A stretch of 64,000 nt of DNA from Echinimonas agarilytica (lineage in GTDB: Bacteria; Pseudomonadota; Gammaproteobacteria; Enterobacterales; Neiellaceae): the NCBI RefSeq assembly GCF_023703465.1, contig NZ_JAMQGP010000001.1, forward strand, positions 1 through 64,000, written 5' to 3'. Below, piece after piece: positions 53,733-61,104 of this stretch; position 1 is the stretch's first letter, and each line of letters opens with the position of its first letter. The position numbers and the translations under genes are program-made. The notes below the pieces were generated by a model. It saw only the letters and a list, made by a program, of their open reading frames with translations. It ran no database searches and was not told the DNA's origin.

Positions 53733-54396
53733 GGTTTCCTCACTTTAGTTATTGAAGCAAGCTCGACTTTGGCTATGCCAGCCCTCTGTTAGCAGAGCAG
53801 TCAGCATCCATGCTGATGAGGTCGAAAAAGGCGACACAAAGCAACGGCTCTAGCCCGATGTATTTTTAAAGTTATCGATTCAGGCCCTACTATGCCGTCC
53901 GAGAGTTGGACAACGCTTCGGTCATGCTTTATGTCGAGCCAAAGCTTATTCAACAAAAAATCGATTGAATAATGCTCAGATCACACCGGATCGCTTCATG
54001 ACCATTTCATTCTTTTTATAGAACTAATTTAAGCGAATTAATATCCATCAAAAAAATTACATTCATCAAACAAGCAACTAAATCCATACAAATCAAACAA
54101 ATGAAAGTTTGGGATAATATTTTCAATTTGAATTTATTCATTTCGTGAGCCACGTCTAAAACACCACGGCTGAGTCATAAATCAGAAAAAATTAAACATG
54201 TCTAAATGAATTTAACGCGAGCCAAAAGCATATTTCTATCCGAATACAAATAGACTTTGACCTTTTTGGCGCGGCACCCTCATCGCTCAGCTTGAACACA
54301 AAATCGATCGAAACTTGGCGAATGGAAGTATTAACAATGTTTGACTGACACAAGAAAATGAAGGGAGTTATGCTTGGAGGTTGAACGAACACTCAC
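53733..54396 (-). promoter_or_regulatory. 664-base leader/regulatory region of the secreted hydrolase gene
   Basis: No supported gene lies here. Near the start codon are compact dyads: CTCTG-TTAG-CAGAG (53784-53797), TCAGCAT-CC-ATGCTGA (53801-53816) and GTCG-N7-CGAC just beyond (about 53821-53835). These suggest a structured 5' leader. The stretch from about 53990 to 54190 is markedly A/T-rich and probably holds the promoter, but no single -35/-10 pair stands out. Confidence 0.4.
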
Positions 54397-54426
54397 AAAA
54401 AAAGTCAGCGCAATTGCGCTGACTTT
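54397..54426 (-). terminator. Rho-independent terminator of the receptor-lipoprotein genes
   Basis: Eleven-base perfect arms AAAGTCAGCGC and GCGCTGACTTT with an AATT centre (54401-54426) are followed on the minus strand by a seven-base T-run. It ends the lipoprotein transcript and isolates it from the hydrolase gene. Confidence 0.92.
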
Positions 54427-54450
54427 AATCGTTAAATACCAAACTTTTGA

Positions 54451-57400
54451 TTAGTCGTCGCTATCTAGTGAGAGCGGCAGTGGGTATCCCACATAAGAAA
54501 TCTCTACTTGATCAATATTCATTAACCAGCCTGAACTACCAGACGGGCTTTCAATGACAAAAGTAAGTTGCTTAATATGGTTAATATCGCTGACATCCAA
54601 TGCGCCACTGTAAGGATTGTAAGTGCCCCAACCTCCGTTGTTTGCAATACCCGAGATCACTCCAATATCCACACCATCGGCCAACACTCGCACGTCTCCA
54701 CCGCCACCAGCAGAAGCCCAAACTGTCATATCCATGGTGTCGGAAGTAGGTTCAAATGCAACGTCGTAACTGATGGTTGCTCCGTCCTTATTACTTTCTA
54801 CCGTACCATTGGTGCCGTTGTCAGGTTTTGCTGTTGGAGTAGGACCGTGAGGTGACGCTGTTGCGCTGCTAAAGGTTGATGCGTTTAACTCAAACATAAT
54901 GTCTTCGTCTGTTGCCTCAAACTCTTGGGCAAAGCCATCAAATGCAACGTCAAATTTATCAACGTTCATCAACCAACCCGTTGAACCTGTGACGCTCTCA
55001 AACACGAGAGTTATTTCTCGAATAAAATCGAGATCAGAAATATCGAGAGTTGCCGTATAAGGGTTATAGGAAGACCAACCGCCGTTATTCACCACGTTCG
55101 CAGCAACGCCTAAGTCAACGCCATCAGCAAACACTCGAATTTCACCACCACTACCTGCAGATGCATAGAAAGTCACATCCATCGTCTGTGAAGTAGGCTC
55201 TAACCGAACAAAGTAACTGGCAGATGCGCCGGCTTTAATGCTTTCAACGCCAGATTTGTCATCTGCGCTACCTTTAACAACTGTGCCACTGTCAGAAGGA
55301 GTTGAGGATACAAACTCTTCCCCTTCGATCGTGACAAACTGAGGTCCCTCCTGACGACCCGAGTTAGGATCAGATGCTTGTAGCAAGTAAACCCGCTCTC
55401 CGGTCTTGTGGTCAATGGCGTATAAGGCATTTTGATGTCCGTCGGTTGCCACCAAATAGTCCAAGCCTCCTTCGAACACGACCGAGCTTAAGCTATCAAA
55501 CTCATTTTCACCGGAGATCAGCGCTAAAGAGCTCGCGCTTAAAATAGCACTTGTGTCGATATTGGCTAACTGAACCACCAAAATGTCGCTGCTATCGACC
55601 ATATCGCCGTCCACCTCTTTTTGCATCGGCTGCGTGATATATGCCGCCATTTGCTGGTCATCTACAGCAATAGCGGTAGCACCGCTTAAGGTCATAGCGC
55701 TGCCGTTGTCGTCCAAAGAAAGAGGCGTTGCCGAGTTGGCGGCATCATAACTTCCATCGTCTGAAACGGCGACAACGTAAAGCTCATTCATGCCAGAGTT
55801 CAGCTCGTCTGCGCGACTCAAAACCAATAGGTATTGGCGACCGTCGGCTGCCGTATAAAGATCTAACGACTGCGTCTGGAACTGACTGGAGACCAGAGTC
55901 ACTGAGCTAGATTCATCAGCAAAAGGAATTTCATGGGTATACCCCGTGACAGGGTTAATATCTTGCAACTCATAGTCTAAGCGAACCGCTTTGACACCAT
56001 CTGAGCCCGACAAATACAACATTTCTCCGGCGTCATCGATAGCAAGGTGAGACCCGCTAAAGTTGGCTTTGTCGCCCGCAAGAAAGGCTTTCTCGGTCGC
56101 TTTCGGAAGCAACACTGTTGCGTCTTCGTAAGGCACCAAATTAGCCGCTTGCACGTCTGCTGCACCGCCGGCAACGTGAATAAGAAAACGCTCTTGGAAA
56201 TACTTCTCTTTTCGGCCGTTATTCACCTGAACACCCGTGACAGGCGCAAGGATCTGGCTTGGGTCAAACACGTCTTTGGCTACATAATCCTGCTCTACAC
56301 TTTGCGCATCAGACACATCAAGTTTTACCACTTGATGCCCCTCATCTGCCACGTAGAAAGTAGGGTTCTGCTCGCGACCATCCACGGTTACATCGATAAA
56401 CTTAGTGTAAAGTGCTGTTTCATTTGGATAGAAGTTGAATTTGTTCTCGAGCTTGGTGATAGCAATGGTTTTCACCTGAGGATCTGCCGACAGCTCTCGC
56501 TCTATATCCGTTGACGTTGTCAGTGAGAAGTCATTGCTTCCCTCTACCAAAGTAACGGTGTGCGTCCAGACTCCTGTGGCTGTATCAAAGCTATCCACTG
56601 GTACATCATTTATGAGTAAATCATCTGCAGTAATGCCTGATGGCGTCTCTGAATAACTGTCGGGGATCAGCAAATCGGCGCTCCCCCTAAGTATAACTGT
56701 GTCCGCAGCTGTTGCGCTCGCAGCGGCTGGGAAATCAATGGCGGTGTTGTATTGAGGCCATTCTGGAGCGGGCGAAGACTCAACAACAATAGTATGAATG
56801 TATTTATCTTGCTCTGCTGGAATACCTTGTTCTTCGTTGGCCGGAACGCTCAGTCTGAGTAAGGAGTTAGTTTGGGTAAAGTACTCATCGCTAGCAAGCA
56901 CTCTGAGCACTAAGCTTTGACCGGGCCAAATCCACTGAGGCGTATCCGTAAATTCACCTCCATCAATGGAAAATAGGGCATTTTCAACCACAACCTCGAA
57001 AGGCGTGTTCACGCCTGTCAAATCAACCGGAATATCTGCTGAACCGCCGGCTTCAACGCCTGTGACAGGTTCGAACATCAGAGGTTCTAATTCATCATCA
57101 AATGGTTCAGTGGTCATGGAAAAATTGAACGTTTCAAGCTTTTCCACCCAAGATTGACTGGCTTCGTCAAACTCTTCATACGTCCAGTTCAATTGAGAAG
57201 TATAGGTTTGACTGTAAACCTGCTCTGGAATGTCAAAGTAAGCCCAAAGCTCATCTTTTGCCTTCGCACAGCTGGAATACGCGGCCACATTTGAAGTACC
57301 TTCAGAAACAAGAAGCTTGGCGATGGGTTGCTCATTTCCTTCCTCATCAAGATAGGTTTGCCCTTCTGGAAAAGAAAATACAAACTCTGATTTAACGCTA

Positions 57401-58143
57401 GCGGAAATCCCTGCCACCGGATCCGTCAGTCGGAATGCTGCGGTGCTTCCCGGAGACGGGTAATTGGTGATGATGTCGCCTGTTTCTTCGTCGGTTTCAG
57501 TCAAAGGAACCGCTTCATAATCTTCATCTTTTCTAATGGCTCCGTCGTCAAACGCTGCGACGATATCAGTGAACACTAGAAACTCGTCGGTTTTGAACTC
57601 CAAGTTGTCGGGCTTTAGATCCGTTGCTGCCGGTATGCTTAATGAAAATACATGCGGGCCATCGGGTAGGTCTAATGAGGCCTCGTAAGTGACACCATAA
57701 CTGTTATCTGGAACGTCAAAGATAAACTCCAGCGAGTCTCCATCGATCACAGATGTTGCATTGGTATCGCCGCTCACACTCAATTTGGCAATGTTAGCGC
57801 TCACCGGGCTATTGCCCACGACTTTAGTCAAAACAGTGGCATTGTCAGATGGACATTTGGTTGGATCAGGCAAGTAAACATCTTCTGCCGTCACCGTGAA
57901 TGAGTAATTAGCGAATTCACTTAAACCAGAAACTACAGCGCCGCCTTCAAGACCTGAGCTGTATTGCTTTCGCTCACCTGAGTAATCGTCAGCATTGAGC
58001 TGATAGGATTCAAAGGTTATTCCATTGGGAGTCAGCTCGGTACCTTTTGGTTTCACCGCGCTTTCATTTTGACAAGCAGAGAGGGCAAGAGAACAGATCA
58101 CTGCCGCCGCTACTTGGTTGAAACTAATTTTTTTCGAAGTCAT
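54451..58143 (-). CDS. Large surface lipoprotein with two C-terminal CBM-like modules
   Basis: 1230 residues from the ATG at 58143 (GGAG seven bases upstream). A type II signal peptide has the lipobox ALSAC. The N-terminal half is acidic and beta-rich, with repeated Ig-like units (YGVTYEASLDLPDGPHVFSL, YSQTYTSQLNWTYEEFDE). Residues about 560-930 look like a beta-propeller (LAIDDAGEMLYLSGSDGVKA) ending in DGHQNALYAIDHKTGERVYL. That last motif recurs at the end of the neighbouring lipoprotein, so the two are related. Two tandem beta-sandwich modules of about 115 residues (about 953-1069 and 1110-1219), each with FADGVD or LADGVD and GWLMN, resemble CBM6/35-type modules. It is probably a cell-surface glycan-binding protein; no enzyme motif is seen. 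Confidence 0.72.
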   Translation of the reverse strand: MTSKKISFNQVAAAVICSLALSACQNESAVKPKGTELTPNGITFESYQLNADDYSGERKQYSSGLEGGAVVSGLSEFANYSFTVTAEDVYLPDPTKCPSDNATVLTKVVGNSPVSANIAKLSVSGDTNATSVIDGDSLEFIFDVPDNSYGVTYEASLDLPDGPHVFSLSIPAATDLKPDNLEFKTDEFLVFTDIVAAFDDGAIRKDEDYEAVPLTETDEETGDIITNYPSPGSTAAFRLTDPVAGISASVKSEFVFSFPEGQTYLDEEGNEQPIAKLLVSEGTSNVAAYSSCAKAKDELWAYFDIPEQVYSQTYTSQLNWTYEEFDEASQSWVEKLETFNFSMTTEPFDDELEPLMFEPVTGVEAGGSADIPVDLTGVNTPFEVVVENALFSIDGGEFTDTPQWIWPGQSLVLRVLASDEYFTQTNSLLRLSVPANEEQGIPAEQDKYIHTIVVESSPAPEWPQYNTAIDFPAAASATAADTVILRGSADLLIPDSYSETPSGITADDLLINDVPVDSFDTATGVWTHTVTLVEGSNDFSLTTSTDIERELSADPQVKTIAITKLENKFNFYPNETALYTKFIDVTVDGREQNPTFYVADEGHQVVKLDVSDAQSVEQDYVAKDVFDPSQILAPVTGVQVNNGRKEKYFQERFLIHVAGGAADVQAANLVPYEDATVLLPKATEKAFLAGDKANFSGSHLAIDDAGEMLYLSGSDGVKAVRLDYELQDINPVTGYTHEIPFADESSSVTLVSSQFQTQSLDLYTAADGRQYLLVLSRADELNSGMNELYVVAVSDDGSYDAANSATPLSLDDNGSAMTLSGATAIAVDDQQMAAYITQPMQKEVDGDMVDSSDILVVQLANIDTSAILSASSLALISGENEFDSLSSVVFEGGLDYLVATDGHQNALYAIDHKTGERVYLLQASDPNSGRQEGPQFVTIEGEEFVSSTPSDSGTVVKGSADDKSGVESIKAGASASYFVRLEPTSQTMDVTFYASAGSGGEIRVFADGVDLGVAANVVNNGGWSSYNPYTATLDISDLDFIREITLVFESVTGSTGWLMNVDKFDVAFDGFAQEFEATDEDIMFELNASTFSSATASPHGPTPTAKPDNGTNGTVESNKDGATISYDVAFEPTSDTMDMTVWASAGGGGDVRVLADGVDIGVISGIANNGGWGTYNPYSGALDVSDINHIKQLTFVIESPSGSSGWLMNIDQVEISYVGYPLPLSLDSDD
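54487..55287 (-). repeat. Tandem coding duplication of a CBM-like module
   Basis: Two in-frame copies encode matching modules (54937-55287 and 54487-54816). Shared residues include the FEPTS/LEPTS, ASAG-GG, ADGVD-GV, NNGGW-YNPY and SSGWLMN/STGWLMN segments. The copies are diverged, so this is an old domain duplication. Confidence 0.75.
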
Positions 58144-58175
58144 TCTTTGCTCCAAAGATGCATATCTCTCAATGC

Positions 58176-58192
58176 GCGGCTATAAAAGCCGC
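58176..58192 (-). other. Intercistronic stem-loop between the two lipoprotein genes
   Basis: GCGGCT (58176-58181) and AGCCGC (58187-58192) form a six-base stem in the 60-base gap. There is no T-run, so it more likely protects or processes the mRNA than terminates it. Confidence 0.45.
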
Positions 58193-58203
58193 ACCTTCTG
58201 TCG

Positions 58204-61062
58204 TTATTGCTCGCAAATACTCTTGTATTGATTAGGATTGGCAGCTTCGTTATTCAGCTCTCCCAACGCCTTTAAGAGGTAGGTTCTTTCGCCCGTTTTC
58301 AGGTCAATGGCAAATAGCGCATTCTGACCTTTGTCTGCGGCAATGATGTAGCCCAAGTCGGCCTCAATGGTCATCGCACTGATTTCACCAAAGGCTGGCT
58401 GGCCCGAGGTTGGTACCCCGTCGTTATCTGAGAAACGTTCAGCCACGAACTCAACATCTGTTTCGATATTGGTGAGGTCAAACTTCCAAATCACATCTTC
58501 CACAGAGTCGGATACATAGGCAGTATGGGTTGCGTCGTCGACGACAATGGCATTGGCTTTTTCGAGCGTAATGTCTTCTCCGTTAGAGGTTTTTAGAGAA
58601 ATATCGGCATATGCATCAACCGGCGTGTAGCTTTCTCTAACCTTGATTTTTTTAAGCAACGTCTCTCCTGTGTTGTTTCGGTTAAGTTCATCGATACCGT
58701 TAATGCCGTTGAACTTACCATCCAAGGATAAAATCCATTCCTCGTATTCAGGATCCATGGTTTCACTGATGTTGCGCGTATAAATATCGATAGAAACACC
58801 GTTGTTCAGCTCTCCCGCGGTTGAACTCTCATTTGCTACAGCACCCTTATAATTACTATCAAACGAGTCTGATGAGGCCGGTATGGTCAACGAAATGTAT
58901 TCTCCTGAAAGCACATTGGGGTCAATCATGCTGACAAAAGCTTGTTGAGAATTTGAAAAGTTTCCGCGAGATTGAGACGCAACAAACAAGCGCGTACCTG
59001 TTCTATCGAACGCAGAATGAGAGGGGTATTGAGGCCCTTCACCTTCGGTACGCAACGCACGAGAAGGATGCTGAACAGAGCTATAGCCTGCTGCCATCTG
59101 AGTATCATTCAGATAAGAAACGCGGCCCTGATGCGTGGAGACAAACACGCCACCTATCTCTGGTCGAGCATGATTGAATTGAACACCTGCAATAATATTA
59201 CCGCCAAAGGTGTTTACGAGAGAAGAACACGCTGGCTTCACCGCTGCACTCAACGGATAGCTCCAAAGAATGGAGTGGTTGTCCGCAACTAACTCTGTGC
59301 CCGCGGCATTCAGTTGCGAATTGTGAGTCCCGTCTCCGATGTACAATGTTGGCACTTTACTGCGAGTATCGATGGTGACATCTCGAGGTTCACTCAAAAC
59401 CATGTACTGAGCTGAAGCTGGAAAGGTGTCGATGGTGGCCGCTTTGCTCACCGTGACAAACTCAGGTTCACTCATACCGTAAAAGGTTGCGCCATCGGCT
59501 TGTCGCGACAAATCTGACTCAGCAACCGCAACAATCACGTTGTCTGAATCCCACTCATATAAAGTGGCTTGCAAAGTCCAGTCGTAAACGTGTCTAACTC
59601 GTTCTTCGTCGCCTACTACAAATGTCTCTGTGAGCGCTTCATTGAGAGTAATTTCGCCTTCAGAAAGCTCAAGTGTCTCAAACGGTTCCTCTATCTCTAG
59701 CTGTTCCGTTAGGTTATTCGTCGAACTCAACAGGTAAAAGTGAACACGTTCAACAGTGACTCCATTTTCAGGGAAAACTGCGGCTTCATCGTCATAGTTG
59801 ATCTGATCCATCGAGACCCAAGTAGAGCCCGAAAGCGTAATTTTGCCTTCACTGGTTGATGAATACATGGGCGGAAATGCGAAGTGATTTTCAGGCCCAG
59901 GCACGTAATCAGAAGAATGCGTATTAACCTCAATCGTGTCTTCAACAAATAGCAACCCGTCGGGATCTTTTGCCACCACATCACGAATCGTCACCTTGGC
60001 TTGGTAAGACTCCGAGTAATGTCCCTCTTGAGTAACAAATTTGATATTGATTGCCTCGTCGGCACGCACTTTAAACGCTCCTTCTTGATAAGGTTCAAAG
60101 TGATCCGCATCTTTAATGCTGACTTCAATATCGTAATCGGTATCTTCACCTAGTTTTTCAATCACCAGCTCAGCTTGCGTATTGAAGCCAGACAAACCTG
60201 GATAGAAAGCTTCGTATGAACGGCCCGGTTTTAAGTTATTTTTAGGAACGCCAAAAAAGTCTTCGCCAGGGTCGTTGATGGCCGGGTTTCGTGTTGCTGT
60301 GTAAGCAATAAACTCTTGCTCAAAACCAGCCACATTTAGTACCGCGCGATAGGTTTTGTCCCAATCGTCGTCATCAAAGCTAAACCTAGGAGCAACCACA
60401 GTCAGCTGAGTGATCGTGCCATCTTCTTGTGTAAGGGGCGCTGCTTTACCGTAAATCTCTGTCCTTTCAGGGTTGATTGAATTCAGAAGTTCGTATTTAA
60501 ACTTGTTCTGACCTGTCATAACGATCGGTTGCTGCTGATAATTGAGGTTCACCAATTCAGCCAGTTCAACAACATTTTGACGATAAGCTGGTTCATAGTT
60601 GTAGGGGTCTACGTAACAGGGGTAATCAATTGCCAATTCGCCCTCTTCGACGAGTAAATTACACCTTCTGGTGATCTCCTCTAGAACTCTTTGATCTTCG
60701 ATGGTACCCGTCGTATCCCAGACTCCTGTGATGGAAATAGGTGCTTCAGCATCTTCACTAATATCCAATAAAGGCTGAGAGCCAAACACATGGTCAATAT
60801 CAGCGTTTGCCGGAAGCAAGGCATGGCCGGAATCACCAGAGGTGCCCAGCACCAGAAGTAGTTGTACGTCATTCGCTTCTGTACCTTCAGAAGCTGAAAG
60901 GAGCTTTTGTTTGCGAACAAACTCCCCAGAATCAAAAATTAACTCTTCAGACACTTCATCGATAGAGGTGTCGATACCTGCCTGATCCAACGATCCACCA
61001 CAAGCAACTAAAGTGCCGCAAAGGGAGGTTAAAAGCGCCCTTTTAAACATTGGCATTTTCAT
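58204..61062 (-). CDS. Large surface lipoprotein, propeller-type, linked to TonB receptor
   Basis: 952 residues with a type II signal peptide, MFKRALLTSLCGTLVACGGS, where the lipobox is LVAC. The N-terminal part has beta-rich repeats (VQLLLVLGTSGDSGHALLP, YDIEVSIKDADHFEPYQEG). The C-terminal part has propeller-like blades (DRTGTRLFVASQSRGNF, VVDDATHTAYVSDSVEDVIW) and ends in the motif GQNALFAIDLKTGERTYLL shared with the next lipoprotein. It lacks that protein's CBM-like modules. It lies 42 bases after the TonB receptor, the place a SusD-like partner takes in Bacteroidetes loci, although it has no SusD similarity that I can see. The function is inferred as surface glycan capture. Confidence 0.68.
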   Translation of the reverse strand: MKMPMFKRALLTSLCGTLVACGGSLDQAGIDTSIDEVSEELIFDSGEFVRKQKLLSASEGTEANDVQLLLVLGTSGDSGHALLPANADIDHVFGSQPLLDISEDAEAPISITGVWDTTGTIEDQRVLEEITRRCNLLVEEGELAIDYPCYVDPYNYEPAYRQNVVELAELVNLNYQQQPIVMTGQNKFKYELLNSINPERTEIYGKAAPLTQEDGTITQLTVVAPRFSFDDDDWDKTYRAVLNVAGFEQEFIAYTATRNPAINDPGEDFFGVPKNNLKPGRSYEAFYPGLSGFNTQAELVIEKLGEDTDYDIEVSIKDADHFEPYQEGAFKVRADEAINIKFVTQEGHYSESYQAKVTIRDVVAKDPDGLLFVEDTIEVNTHSSDYVPGPENHFAFPPMYSSTSEGKITLSGSTWVSMDQINYDDEAAVFPENGVTVERVHFYLLSSTNNLTEQLEIEEPFETLELSEGEITLNEALTETFVVGDEERVRHVYDWTLQATLYEWDSDNVIVAVAESDLSRQADGATFYGMSEPEFVTVSKAATIDTFPASAQYMVLSEPRDVTIDTRSKVPTLYIGDGTHNSQLNAAGTELVADNHSILWSYPLSAAVKPACSSLVNTFGGNIIAGVQFNHARPEIGGVFVSTHQGRVSYLNDTQMAAGYSSVQHPSRALRTEGEGPQYPSHSAFDRTGTRLFVASQSRGNFSNSQQAFVSMIDPNVLSGEYISLTIPASSDSFDSNYKGAVANESSTAGELNNGVSIDIYTRNISETMDPEYEEWILSLDGKFNGINGIDELNRNNTGETLLKKIKVRESYTPVDAYADISLKTSNGEDITLEKANAIVVDDATHTAYVSDSVEDVIWKFDLTNIETDVEFVAERFSDNDGVPTSGQPAFGEISAMTIEADLGYIIAADKGQNALFAIDLKTGERTYLLKALGELNNEAANPNQYKSICEQ

Positions 61063-61104
61063 AATTATTACCTTAACGATTAATTCCTAATATGAGCGAG
61101 CCGA

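Noticed and set aside
54192..54392. 66-codon open frame on the minus strand in the leader of the secreted hydrolase gene
   Set aside because: No ribosome-binding site, no recognisable domain, and it runs into the terminator region; it is better read as chance.
58204..61062. Lipoprotein next to the TonB receptor as a SusD homologue
   Set aside because: It is beta-rich with propeller-like blades, whereas SusD is mainly helical TPR-like; only the genomic position is similar.
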